Origin: an uncultured Bacteroidota bacterium
GTDB lineage: Bacteria > Bacteroidota > Bacteroidia > Chitinophagales > Chitinophagaceae
Reading direction: 5' to 3'
Length of the DNA stretch: 64,000 bases
Assembly: GCA_903829015.1 (NCBI GenBank)
Contig: CAIKOJ010000220.1
Coordinates: 25,133-89,132, forward strand
Within the stretch, counting starts at the first letter, position 1. Each line of letters begins with the position of its first letter. The notes below the pieces were generated by a model. It ran no database searches, was not told where the DNA came from, and saw only the letters and a program-made list of their open reading frames with translations. This document shows positions 29,052 to 37,605 of this stretch, piece by piece. Made by a program: the position numbers and the translations under genes.

Positions 29052-29489
29052 ATGAAGCGAATTGCGTTGTTGGTGGCTTTGGCAGCTGTTACGTTCATCG
29101 CCTACAGAGTAATTTCCGGCGAAGCGGGCGACAGTAAAGATGGAATAAAATTTTACGAAGGATCATGGGATTCTGTTTTGGCGAAAGCAAAGTCAGAGCA
29201 GAAACCCATCTTCCTTGATATTTATGCAAGTTGGTGCGGCCCATGTAAAATGCTGAAAAAGAAAAGTTTTTCAGACAAAGAAGTGGGCACTTTTTTTAAT
29301 GCCAATTTTGTCAATGTTTCTTTTGACGGAGAAAATGGTGATGGCGGTATGCTCGCTGCCAAATACCATATTTCCGGGTATCCTACCCTTATCATTCTCG
29401 ACAAAGACGGAAACTTTGTCAGCACCCACGTCGGATTTTTGCCCCCTGATGAGTTACTCATTCTGGGTAAACAGTCTGTTAAAAATTAG
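29052..29489 (+). CDS. Membrane-anchored thioredoxin
   Basis: 145 residues with an N-terminal hydrophobic helix (about 4-22) that is either an uncleaved anchor or a signal. The thioredoxin domain has the active site WCGPC at 61-65 (Cys62, Cys65) and the cis-Pro in GYPTLI near 113. It is a periplasmic or membrane-bound thiol-disulfide reductase/oxidase. A TAATTTTG -7 box at 29040-29047 is only five bases before the ATG, suggesting a leaderless start. It is followed closely by the response regulator on the same strand. Confidence 0.88.
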   Translation: MKRIALLVALAAVTFIAYRVISGEAGDSKDGIKFYEGSWDSVLAKAKSEQKPIFLDIYASWCGPCKMLKKKSFSDKEVGTFFNANFVNVSFDGENGDGGMLAAKYHISGYPTLIILDKDGNFVSTHVGFLPPDELLILGKQSVKN

Positions 29490-29527
29490 AAGTAGTATAT
29501 TTAGTCTCTCTTATAGGTTGGTGAACT

Positions 29528-30181
29528 ATGGCAAGTGGCAAAGTAACAAGATTAGCGATAATTGACGATCACCCGATCGTCATCGACGGTATACGGTCTT
29601 TGCTCGAAGGCGACCCTGGTATTGCCGTGGTTACGACTACCACTTCTGCTGCAACTCTGCTGCAGGAATTGGAGCGCATTGAAACCGACATTCTGCTCAC
29701 AGATATTGTGATGCCGGAAATGAACGGAAATGAACTGGCCAAACTGGTAAGAAAGAAGTTCCCTCATATCAAGATCCTCGCGCTCAGCATGAGTGGGCAG
29801 GGAGATATTGTCAACGAAATGATCAATGATTCCGATATCTGCGGCTACATTCTTAAGAATGTGAGCCGGGAGGAATTACTGCTTGCCATTCACAAAATAG
29901 CAGCAGGAGGTATCTATTTCAGCGAAGAGGTGCTTGCAGAACTGGAGAAATATAAAGCACCGGATACTTCTAACCAGCCTACATTAACTAACCGTGAAAT
30001 CGAAATTATCCGGCTCATGGAAAAAGAAATGGGCAACAAAGAGATCGCAGACCTTTTGTTTATCAGCGAGCGCACTGTTGAAACCCATCGCAAAAACATC
30101 TTCAGAAAACTAGGCAAGAATACCCTTATCGGTGTTATAAAATATGCCTACGATCACAAGATCATTTCTCATGCTCACTAA
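29528..30181 (+). CDS. NarL/LuxR-type response regulator
   Basis: 217 residues. The receiver domain has the acidic pair IIDDHP (13-14), phospho-acceptor Asp59 in LLTDIVMPEMNG, and a Lys in YILKN. The LuxR helix-turn-helix (about 152-207) contains LTNREIEIIRLM, NKEIADLL, and the recognition helix SERTVETHRKNI. It is a DNA-binding transcription regulator and has no cognate kinase next to it. It lies 38 bases after the thioredoxin and 9 bases before the beta-propeller gene, so the three may form an operon. Confidence 0.92.
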   Translation: MASGKVTRLAIIDDHPIVIDGIRSLLEGDPGIAVVTTTTSAATLLQELERIETDILLTDIVMPEMNGNELAKLVRKKFPHIKILALSMSGQGDIVNEMINDSDICGYILKNVSREELLLAIHKIAAGGIYFSEEVLAELEKYKAPDTSNQPTLTNREIEIIRLMEKEMGNKEIADLLFISERTVETHRKNIFRKLGKNTLIGVIKYAYDHKIISHAH

Positions 30182-30190
30182 TCCAGCCTG

Positions 30191-31213
30191 ATGAAATCCT
30201 ACTGTTTCAGTTTAATCATCACTCTACTATCATTTACAGCCATTGGTCAGGAATTACACTGGCAACCAATAATCACTAACACTGGCGCTTCTTTCCGAGG
30301 GCTTTCAGTAGTAGACGACCATACTGCATGGGTAAGCGGCAGCAAAGGCTGGGTAGGACATAGCACCGATGGCGGCAACCACTGGCATTTTGCGCAGGTA
30401 AAGGGTTTCGAAAAATGTGACTTCCGATCATTGTATGCTTTCGATCAGAACAATGCAATAATAGCCAGCGCTGGTGTGCCCGCCGTAGTATTACGTACAA
30501 ATGATGGCGGCCGAAATTGGAAAGTTGTTTACTCAAGCGACGACACAGCCGTGTTTTTTGACGGCATTGATTTTTTCAATAAAAATGAAGGTATCCTTTA
30601 CGGCGACCCTATTCGTGGTAGCCTGCTCATACTGCGTACCGAAAATGGTGGTGACAGCTGGCACGAAGCTCCTTTAGCCAATCGCCCGAAACTGCAGGAA
30701 GGTGAAGCCTCTTTTGCGGCCAGCGGCACTACCATCCGCTGTTACGACAACAACAGGATCGTCATAGCAACAGGTGGTAAATATTCACGGCTGTTCATAT
30801 CGTATGATAAAGGCACCCACTGGCGCATCGTTAGTCCTCCGGTGATCCACGGCGAAAACTCCACCGGTATTTTTTCAACTGCGTTTTTCAACGAGCGCAC
30901 CGGCGTTATTGTGGGTGGCAACTACAAGCAGGAACAGGTGAAAGTGAATCACGTTTTTTGTACAACCGACGGCGGCAGCACTTGGAAGGCACCGGCTTTC
31001 CCAACAAGAGGCTACCGCGAATGTGTAGAATACCTCAACAAAAATACGCTGATCGCTACAGGCCCATCAGGAACCGATGTTTCGTCTGACGGGGGCATTA
31101 ACTGGAAGCCGGTTTCAGACGAAAAAGGTTTTCACGTTGTACGTAAAAGCAGAACTGGCTCCCTCATTATTATGGCAGGTGCCGAAGGCAAAATAAGCCT
31201 CGTGAAGCTGTAA
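30191..31213 (+). CDS. Secreted YCF48/BNR-like beta-propeller protein
   Basis: 340 residues with a signal peptide (MKSYCFSLIITLLSF, cut after TAIGQ). Five to seven repeats of the type HSTDGGNHWHF, RTNDGGRNWK, RTENGGDSW, SYDKGTHWR, TTDGGSTWK and SSDGGINWK are Asp-box turns of a BNR/sialidase-like or YCF48-like propeller. Bacteroidota databases often name this family oxidoreductase, but no redox cofactor motif is seen, so it may be a periplasmic assembly or binding factor. Its stop is one base from the end of the convergent cytochrome gene, next to the sulfite dehydrogenase genes. Confidence 0.8.
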   Translation: MKSYCFSLIITLLSFTAIGQELHWQPIITNTGASFRGLSVVDDHTAWVSGSKGWVGHSTDGGNHWHFAQVKGFEKCDFRSLYAFDQNNAIIASAGVPAVVLRTNDGGRNWKVVYSSDDTAVFFDGIDFFNKNEGILYGDPIRGSLLILRTENGGDSWHEAPLANRPKLQEGEASFAASGTTIRCYDNNRIVIATGGKYSRLFISYDKGTHWRIVSPPVIHGENSTGIFSTAFFNERTGVIVGGNYKQEQVKVNHVFCTTDGGSTWKAPAFPTRGYRECVEYLNKNTLIATGPSGTDVSSDGGINWKPVSDEKGFHVVRKSRTGSLIIMAGAEGKISLVKL

Positions 31214-31214
31214 C

Positions 31215-31646
31215 CTATTGTTTGGCGCGCTCCTGCTTCACCTCATCAGGAGTTACAGTTCCACCGCTGTTTCCAAAATTCGAATACACATAGGTAAGCA
31301 CAGTTGCTATCTCCTCGTCATTGAGTGCCTGAGGCGGCATTACGCCATTATAGGTCACGCCATTCACAACAATATCACCGGAACTGCCTTTCAGCACTTG
31401 TTTGATCACCAGATCCTTATGAGCCAGATAATCAGACTTTGCAAGAGGCGGAAAGGTACCAGGTACTCCTTGCCCGGTGGCCTGATGGCAGGCAACACAG
31501 GTTTTCTTATAAATATCTTCACCGGTTGGTTTCGGGGTGGCTATGCTTGCTGGCGCGCTCGTTTGCCCATTCTGATTAGATGATCCACCACATGCCATTA
31601 AAAAAGAAACCAGAACAACAACAATCGACAATTGAATACGTTTCAT
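31215..31646 (-). CDS. Lipoprotein c-type cytochrome
   Basis: 143 residues. The signal ends in lipobox LMAC19, so it is lipid-anchored. A Ser/Thr/Pro-rich linker leads to a class I cytochrome c domain with heme motif CVACH at 50-54 and a probable distal Met ligand in NGVMPPQAL. It would carry electrons in the periplasm. It is divergent from the sulfite dehydrogenase at 31753 and may accept its electrons, alongside the second cytochrome encoded at 32941. Confidence 0.9.
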   Translation of the reverse strand: MKRIQLSIVVVLVSFLMACGGSSNQNGQTSAPASIATPKPTGEDIYKKTCVACHQATGQGVPGTFPPLAKSDYLAHKDLVIKQVLKGSSGDIVVNGVTYNGVMPPQALNDEEIATVLTYVYSNFGNSGGTVTPDEVKQERAKQ

Positions 31647-31752
31647 TACAGATTTTTATACGCTTTTTCGAAAGCTCTAAAATAAAACAAAATAAACAAC
31701 TAAATTTAAACAAAATTATACTTGGGTAATCTGATCAAAATCAATCTGCATT

Positions 31753-32937
31753 TTGAAAAATATTCTTTTCTGGTCGATAGCTTTTACTATTTGTGGTGCA
31801 GCTTTTATTTCATGCGGAGATAAACAGGAGGACCGTTCTGCTGCTGTTAAGGATGAAATGGTCAGGTATCCTGAGAAAAAGGACATGTACCTACTTACCG
31901 ACAGGCCTCCTCAACTCGAGACCCCCCTTAAAATTTTTAAAGAAGATTTTACACCAAATGAGTATTTTTTCGTGCGCTGGCATATGTCCCAGATACTTAC
32001 AAAAATCGACATTGATACTTTTAAACTCTATATCGATGGTGCTGTAACGAAGCCACTTGCACTCTCTATGACAGATCTGAAGACCAAATTTCCAGTTGAT
32101 TCTATTGTGGCTTTATGTATCTGTGCCGGAAATTCACGATCCACATTTACTCCAAAAGTACCGGGCAGCCAATGGCGCAGCGGCGGCATGGGCAATGCGA
32201 AATGGAAGGGTGTTAAACTAAAGTATCTGCTAGAATCGGCAGGTATAAAAAAGAACGCATTCGATGTTGCATTTCGCGGCATGGATAAAGCACCTCTGCC
32301 CGAAACGCCCGCGTTTACAAAATCTTTGTCTGCTAGTCACGCAATGGACGGAGAGGTGCTGGTTGCCTATGAAATGAACGGCGAGCCCATTCCCATGCTC
32401 AATGGCTATCCACTGAAACTAGTTGTGCCGGGATGGTACGCAACGTTCTGGATAGGGGCCCTCAACGACATCAAAGTGCTTACTGATACCTTCCACGGAT
32501 TCTGGATGGACAAAGCATACCAGGTACCCGCTGATGGTAGCTTCAATGAATCTAAAGACAGCCTTGCCAGGAAAACTGTCCCTATTACAAAGGTCAACCT
32601 GCATTCCATCTTTGTGGCACCTGAGCCTTCCGATGCATTATCCGCCAATAAGCTGTGCGTAGTAGAAGGTCTGGCATTTGACGATGGCACAGGCATTAAG
32701 AAAGTAGAACTTTCTTTCGATGAAGGTAAAACATGGACGGAGACAAAACTAAATCCTGTCCTCGGCAAATATTCATGGAGAAGATGGAAGTACGACTGGA
32801 CGCCCACACAGAAAGGCGCCTACCATTTATGGGTTAAGGCAACAGATGTTAATGGACGTACCGAAGTAAACACACAATGGAACCGCAGCGGATATGCCCG
32901 TGGATTTATTGAACACCTTGACCTAAATGTGAACTGA
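31753..32937 (+). CDS. SorA-like molybdenum sulfite dehydrogenase, lipoprotein
   Basis: 394 residues of the sulfite oxidase family: a molybdopterin domain with the Mo-binding Cys124 in CICAGNSR, and a dimerisation Ig-like domain at the C-terminus (KKVELSFDEGKTW, WVKATDVNGRTE). It should oxidise sulfite to sulfate in the periplasm and pass electrons to cytochrome c. The start is a TTG at 31753, supported because it yields a full lipoprotein signal (MKNILFWSIAFTICG, lipobox FISC21); an in-frame stop lies 20 bases upstream. No twin arginine is present although Mo enzymes normally use Tat. The cytochrome gene starts three bases after its stop, as in sorAB. Confidence 0.87.
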   Translation: MKNILFWSIAFTICGAAFISCGDKQEDRSAAVKDEMVRYPEKKDMYLLTDRPPQLETPLKIFKEDFTPNEYFFVRWHMSQILTKIDIDTFKLYIDGAVTKPLALSMTDLKTKFPVDSIVALCICAGNSRSTFTPKVPGSQWRSGGMGNAKWKGVKLKYLLESAGIKKNAFDVAFRGMDKAPLPETPAFTKSLSASHAMDGEVLVAYEMNGEPIPMLNGYPLKLVVPGWYATFWIGALNDIKVLTDTFHGFWMDKAYQVPADGSFNESKDSLARKTVPITKVNLHSIFVAPEPSDALSANKLCVVEGLAFDDGTGIKKVELSFDEGKTWTETKLNPVLGKYSWRRWKYDWTPTQKGAYHLWVKATDVNGRTEVNTQWNRSGYARGFIEHLDLNVN

Positions 32938-32940
32938 TTT

Positions 32941-33318
32941 ATGAAGAGCAGATCTTTGGTTTTGTATATCACTGCAGGCTGTTGCTTTGCTTACTTCCTT
33001 TCAGGTTGTCACGAACAACCTGCGCCGGCACCTGCACCTAAAAAACCGGAAAATACATTCACGGTAAACGGCAGTGTGCGCGAAATAAAAATTAACCCCG
33101 AAACACCTGATTTCCCTGAGCACGAAGGCAAGGCTGAATTCGTTTCGTATTGCTCCATGTGCCACTCCTTAAAATACATCTCTATGCAGCCCGATTTCCC
33201 CCGCAAAACATGGGAGGCTGAGGTGACAAAAATGGTTGCAAAATACAAAGCACCAATAGATTCTATAGTTAGCAGTAAGATTGTCGATTATCTGGTTGCA
33301 ATAAAATCAAAATCTTAG
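32941..33318 (+). CDS. SorB-like cytochrome c subunit, lipoprotein
   Basis: 125 residues. A lipoprotein signal ends LSGC23, followed by a Pro/Ala linker, a short beta segment, heme motif CSMCH at 71-75 and a probable Met82 ligand in YISMQPDF, then the PRKTWEAEVTKM helix characteristic of sulfite dehydrogenase small subunits. It takes electrons from the Mo subunit encoded three bases upstream. A terminator-like hairpin follows. Confidence 0.87.
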   Translation: MKSRSLVLYITAGCCFAYFLSGCHEQPAPAPAPKKPENTFTVNGSVREIKINPETPDFPEHEGKAEFVSYCSMCHSLKYISMQPDFPRKTWEAEVTKMVAKYKAPIDSIVSSKIVDYLVAIKSKS

Positions 33319-33336
33319 CCGAATCCAGTGTTAGCC

Positions 33337-33365
33337 GTGAGAAAATTGGTTATGTATTTTCTCAC
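33337..33365 (+). terminator. Terminator after sorAB-like operon
   Basis: A 10-bp perfect stem GTGAGAAAAT/ATTTTCTCAC with a 9-base loop, followed five bases later by a run of eight T. A similar hairpin lies at 36804-36834. Confidence 0.65.
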
Positions 33366-33541
33366 AAATACTTTTTTTTGCTAGAGGCTGGCACATAAGT
33401 CGTTGGTAAATTATAATTAATAATATTTGTTGCGTTCGACAAAAAAGGCATCCATTCCCTATCTTTTTCCAGAAAAATTCCGTCTCTTTATGTAGAGACT
33501 GATAATGATTATTTTTTATAACAATTCTAAAATCCAACTGT

Positions 33542-35242
33542 ATGCAAAAATTTACAAAAATTCTCATCGGATCTGCATTACTGGTTGCGGCAGCAAGCAC
33601 TAATTTATTTGCTCAAAGAATTACGGTAACAGTTGCCGGCACAGGCATAGCTGGCTGTTCCGGCGACGGCGGTTCATCTAAACAGGCTCAGATCAGCGGG
33701 CCGAAAGATATTTGCCTGGATGCTGCTCAGAATATATATTTCGTTGACCGCGGCAATGGTCGCATCCGTAAAATATCTGCCATAAAAGGTATCATTACTA
33801 CTGTAGCGGGCGGGGGTGCCTCTACCGCCGACGGCGTTCCTGCAACGAATGCGTCTCTCACAATGAATTACATGTGCATAAGTGCCAGCGGCAACATTTA
33901 TTTTACAACCGATGACAACCGGATCAGAAAAATAAGTTCAGGTATCGTCACTACTGTTGCCGGCACAGGTGCCGCAGGGTATTCCGGCGATGGTGGTCTG
34001 GCTTTAGCAGCAACGCTAAACAACCCACAGGGTATCTGCATCGACGCGGCTAACAATATTTATTTTGTCGACAGGAACAACAACTGCATCAGAACGATCA
34101 CTGCATCTACCGGCAACATCTCCACTATTGCAGGTAATGGTACTCCTGGTTTAGCCGGAGACGGCGGTCCTGCCGTTTCAGCATTGCTAAATGCTCCTGT
34201 TTGTATTTGCGTGAGCCCTATCGGAGATATTTACTTCTCAGATCAGAATCCTAACTACCCAAGCTATGACAATTCCATCATCAGAAAAATTGAAGCTTCA
34301 ACCGGATTAGTCACTCACATTATCGGCTCTCTATCCGGTACCTACACTCACGACGTTCCCTCTCTCACAGCTATTATGGGTACCACTACTGGCCTGTGTT
34401 TCAGCCCATCGGGTAAAATATACTGTAATGAAATGAGCTGCTCAAACAGGGAACATGATTTTGCCACAGACAGCTTGTACCTCGTAGCAGGCGACTTCTC
34501 AATACAGGGATATTCTGATGATATTCGTTCTCCTTTGGCCAATATGAACATTCCTTACGGCTTGTGTGTAGACTTGCATGAAACCGTTTATGTTGCCGAC
34601 AGTAATAACCAACGTATCCGCAAGATCATTAAACTTACCAATACCCCAACATTTGCATTTGGCCGCGGTCAGTTCATGGAACCGGTTATCGGCACGCCTT
34701 TTTCGCTTGACTCTATGTTGTGGATCACAGACCTCGATCTGGGTCAAAATGAAACATGGACAGTTGTAACTCCGCCTGCACATGGTGTCCTATCCGGTTT
34801 CCCGGCAACTAACACTTCTAATGGCGACAACACCACTACCAAGCCTTCAGGTCTTACTTACTCTGCATCTTCGGGTTATTCCGGTTCCGACCTGTTCCGC
34901 ATCCGTGTATCTGACGATGGTGGTTTGTCTGATACAGTTACCGTTTATGTAGGTCCAAACAGCACTGGTGTAACACTGGAGGCTAACAGCATGGTTGTCG
35001 CAACTGCAATCAATATTTTCCCTAATCCAGCTTCAAACGTGTTAAATGTAGAATGGACCAACCTGAAAAATGGTGCAACTGATGTTGTGATTGCCGATAT
35101 TACCGATAAGGTATTTTTTACCACTAAAATCGCTGCAGGTCGCACTACAGGCTCCACTCAATTTGACATCTCTGCAATTCCGGCCGGAGTTTATTTCGTG
35201 AAGATGAATGGTGTTGAAATGAAAAAGTTTGTAAAAGAATAG
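33542..35242 (+). CDS. Secreted NHL-repeat beta-propeller protein with T9SS type A sorting domain
   Basis: 566 residues. The signal peptide ends AASTNLFAQ. Residues about 30-370 hold five to six NHL repeats (GNGRIRKI, DNRIRKI, NNCIRTI, NSIIRKIE, NNQRIRKI with AGTG..GDGG turns). A cadherin/VCBS-like Ig domain follows (about 385-480, GTPFSLDSMLW and GSDLFRIRVSDDGG). The last roughly 75 residues are a T9SS type A domain (FPNPASNVLNVEW, PAGVYFVKM, ending KFVKE). It is a paralogue of the frameshifted gene at 4670-5993 and an exported protein of unknown ligand. Confidence 0.88.
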   Translation: MQKFTKILIGSALLVAAASTNLFAQRITVTVAGTGIAGCSGDGGSSKQAQISGPKDICLDAAQNIYFVDRGNGRIRKISAIKGIITTVAGGGASTADGVPATNASLTMNYMCISASGNIYFTTDDNRIRKISSGIVTTVAGTGAAGYSGDGGLALAATLNNPQGICIDAANNIYFVDRNNNCIRTITASTGNISTIAGNGTPGLAGDGGPAVSALLNAPVCICVSPIGDIYFSDQNPNYPSYDNSIIRKIEASTGLVTHIIGSLSGTYTHDVPSLTAIMGTTTGLCFSPSGKIYCNEMSCSNREHDFATDSLYLVAGDFSIQGYSDDIRSPLANMNIPYGLCVDLHETVYVADSNNQRIRKIIKLTNTPTFAFGRGQFMEPVIGTPFSLDSMLWITDLDLGQNETWTVVTPPAHGVLSGFPATNTSNGDNTTTKPSGLTYSASSGYSGSDLFRIRVSDDGGLSDTVTVYVGPNSTGVTLEANSMVVATAINIFPNPASNVLNVEWTNLKNGATDVVIADITDKVFFTTKIAAGRTTGSTQFDISAIPAGVYFVKMNGVEMKKFVKE

Positions 35243-35262
35243 ACCATACAAAAATTGAATAC

Positions 35263-35297
35263 AAAAAAAGGAGTTACGGTTTGTAACTCCTTTTTTT
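35263..35297 (+). terminator. Terminator of the NHL-repeat gene
   Basis: A 15-bp stem with a 5-base loop: AAAAAAAGGAGTTAC pairs with its complement, ending in seven T. Confidence 0.9.
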
Positions 35298-35371
35298 GTT
35301 TTGCATCATATCACGCTCCATATTCGCCATAAACTTCAAAAATTACTATCTTGCCTTTCCAAAATTGAACT

Positions 35372-36439
35372 ATGAAATATTTGCTCACTTTTCTATTGTT
35401 TCTGCTCATTTCAGTTAGCGGCGGAAAACTTCTTGCGCAAAACGAAAGCAATGACCTTGTAGATTCTTTAAAAACGGAATTACAAAAAATAAAAACAAAG
35501 AACAGTAAAGCCGCCGCACTGTACGTCGAACTGGGCATGGCTTATTATGTACAGAAAGACTATCCCGATGCAAAACAGAACTTTAAAGAAGCTTACGATT
35601 ACTATCAGAATGTTGGCGACAGAAAGGGTATGTACTGGGTATCAGAGTGGAATAAGCAAATCGAATTGAAACAGGCCGATGAGGATAGAGCTACCTACCA
35701 GACCATGATCATTGCCGGCATCATCGTCGTCTTGATCGGCGTAATACTGGTAATGGTGTGGGAGCACAAAAAACAAAAATCAGCCAATGCCCAGCTATCT
35801 GTTGAGAAGAAAAAATCTGAAGAGCTCATTTTGAATATCCTTCCGGAGCAGGTGGCAAAAGAACTGAAAGAAAAAGGCATGTCCTTTGCCAATCAATACG
35901 ATCCGGTTACTGTCATCCTTACAGATTTTGTCAGCTTCACTACCGTTGCAGAAAAATTTTCGCCTAATCAGCTTGTTGGTGAGCTCAACGCCTGCTTCAA
36001 GGCATTCGACGATATGCTGGACAAATACCACATCGAAAAAATTAAAACCGTTGGTGATGCATATTTATGTGTTGCCGGCCTGCCCGGAAAAAATAAAAAC
36101 CACGCCATAGATGCCGTAAATTTCGCTATCCACATGAGGGATTTTATGCTCCGCCGCCGCAACCAGCTCGGCGACGCTACTTTCCAAATGAGAATTGGCA
36201 TTCACACCGGCGGAGTAATTGCTGGTATAGTAGGCACCAGAAAGTATGCCTATGATATTTGGGGCGATACAGTAAATACTGCCGCCCGTATGGAACAAAA
36301 CAGCGAACCCGGAAAGATCAATATTTCCCATTCTACTTATGAAATGGTTAAAGACAGATTCGCCTGCAGCTATCGTGGCGAGATCGAGGCCAAAAGAAAA
36401 GGGAAGTTGCAAATGTACTTTGTCGAAGATCCTCTATGA
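35372..36439 (+). CDS. Membrane adenylate cyclase, class III, with TPR-like periplasmic domain
   Basis: 355 residues. Residues 1-23 are a signal/first helix, about 45-100 form a TPR-like pair of helices outside the membrane, about 112-130 are a transmembrane helix, and a cytoplasmic coiled linker leads to the class III cyclase domain (about 175-355). Metal-binding Asp185 (ILTDFVSFT) and Asp229 (GDAY), purine-specifying Lys225 and Asp295, and transition-state Asn302 and Arg306 are all present. The Lys/Asp pair predicts ATP rather than GTP, so cAMP. It is a receptor cyclase whose outside domain probably binds a protein. Confidence 0.9.
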   Translation: MKYLLTFLLFLLISVSGGKLLAQNESNDLVDSLKTELQKIKTKNSKAAALYVELGMAYYVQKDYPDAKQNFKEAYDYYQNVGDRKGMYWVSEWNKQIELKQADEDRATYQTMIIAGIIVVLIGVILVMVWEHKKQKSANAQLSVEKKKSEELILNILPEQVAKELKEKGMSFANQYDPVTVILTDFVSFTTVAEKFSPNQLVGELNACFKAFDDMLDKYHIEKIKTVGDAYLCVAGLPGKNKNHAIDAVNFAIHMRDFMLRRRNQLGDATFQMRIGIHTGGVIAGIVGTRKYAYDIWGDTVNTAARMEQNSEPGKINISHSTYEMVKDRFACSYRGEIEAKRKGKLQMYFVEDPL

Positions 36440-36955
36440 TTTTTTTGTTCGCTGGCTACAATACAATCAATGGTCTAATTCGCCATGTAGCCAAATGTGA
36501 AACTTCACAAATATTAAAACAACCCCGGTCAATACTTCGTTCCGCTTTGTTAGCCTGATTGAATAATCAGGCACTTATTCGTTTTCAAAAAATATACCGA
36601 ATCCAACAACTCAGTTATGCTTTTGTTAATCCGGCTTAAACAAACAACTGTATCATCATACATCGGCAAAAAATGTTACTGGTCCGTTATTTCTCCAGGT
36701 TGTCCGCTGCCCTATCCCTGCTTATAAACATATTTTTATTAAATTTCGTTAACCGTTGTTATTCATAGTATAAGATGTCTATTTTGCACAGTGTGTAGGA
36801 CACTGAGAAAGTCGCTTATGTGTACATTTTCTCACCTAAGACCCTAATCTTTCAGCCTATTCGCACCGTTTTAGTTTTTTAATTTTAATTTTGATTTTTA
36901 CATTCCTAAACGGGTTACTTTTTCCCAATTCAAGTATTAACTGGTGCATAGCCCA
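36440..36955. other. Long intergenic region with two hairpins
   Basis: About 500 bases without a credible gene. GCCTGATT at 36553-36560 pairs with AATCAGGC at 36565-36572, with no T run. A second hairpin, TGAGAAA/TTTCTCA at 36804-36834, resembles the terminator at 33337. The last 100 bases before the sigma factor are very AT-rich. No clean promoter pair was found. Confidence 0.5.
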
Positions 36956-37525
36956 ATGAACAGCGAGCAGCATGTATTAGCTGAAATTGCAGCAGGCGAC
37001 AGAACGGCTACCGAACAAATATATCGGCAACATTATCATATAATTGATGGCTGGTTAAAAAAGAACGGTGGCGATTCAGCTGATGCGGCCGATCTGTTTC
37101 AGGAGGCGATGGTGGTGTTATTTGGCAAGGCGCAGGATCCTGATTTTAATCTCACCTGTAGTATCGGCACTTATTTGTTTGCAGTGTGCAAGCATTTGTG
37201 GTACAAAAAACTACAGCAGCAGGGCAGAGGACCGAAGATACTGCACAGCAACATTGGCACCGAGGACGATGATATAGGGATTGCGTACGAAGACGATGTT
37301 AAAGTGCACCATGAGCGCGAGGTGCATTACGAATTGCTGAATACCGCGCTCGAACAAATTGGTGAACCTTGCAGATCATTGTTGAAGGCATATTACAACG
37401 ACGACAAGAACATGCAGGAAATAGCGGCAGCCTTTGGATATACTAATCCGGACAATGCCAAAAACCAAAAATACAAATGCCTCACAAGGCTGAGAAAGAT
37501 CTTTTACAGTGAGCAGGCAAAGTAA
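36956..37525 (+). CDS. ECF-type RNA polymerase sigma factor
   Basis: 189 residues from the ATG at 36956; the GTG four codons earlier is less likely. A sigma-70 region 2 segment (about 15-85, ADLFQEAMVVLF) and a region 4 helix-turn-helix near the C-terminus (SLLKAYYNDDKNMQEIAAAFGY) are seen, with a degenerate linker between. It directs RNA polymerase to a specific promoter set. The gene 80 bases downstream encodes a single-pass membrane protein whose N-terminus resembles an anti-sigma domain, so the two probably form a sigma/anti-sigma unit. Confidence 0.88.
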   Translation: MNSEQHVLAEIAAGDRTATEQIYRQHYHIIDGWLKKNGGDSADAADLFQEAMVVLFGKAQDPDFNLTCSIGTYLFAVCKHLWYKKLQQQGRGPKILHSNIGTEDDDIGIAYEDDVKVHHEREVHYELLNTALEQIGEPCRSLLKAYYNDDKNMQEIAAAFGYTNPDNAKNQKYKCLTRLRKIFYSEQAK

Positions 37526-37605
37526 GATACTTACCTGCGGGGTTGATAAGTGAAGTCCCAAAACATACTTGGGAATAATTTTAATGAACACAGATTTTAG
37601 AGAGC

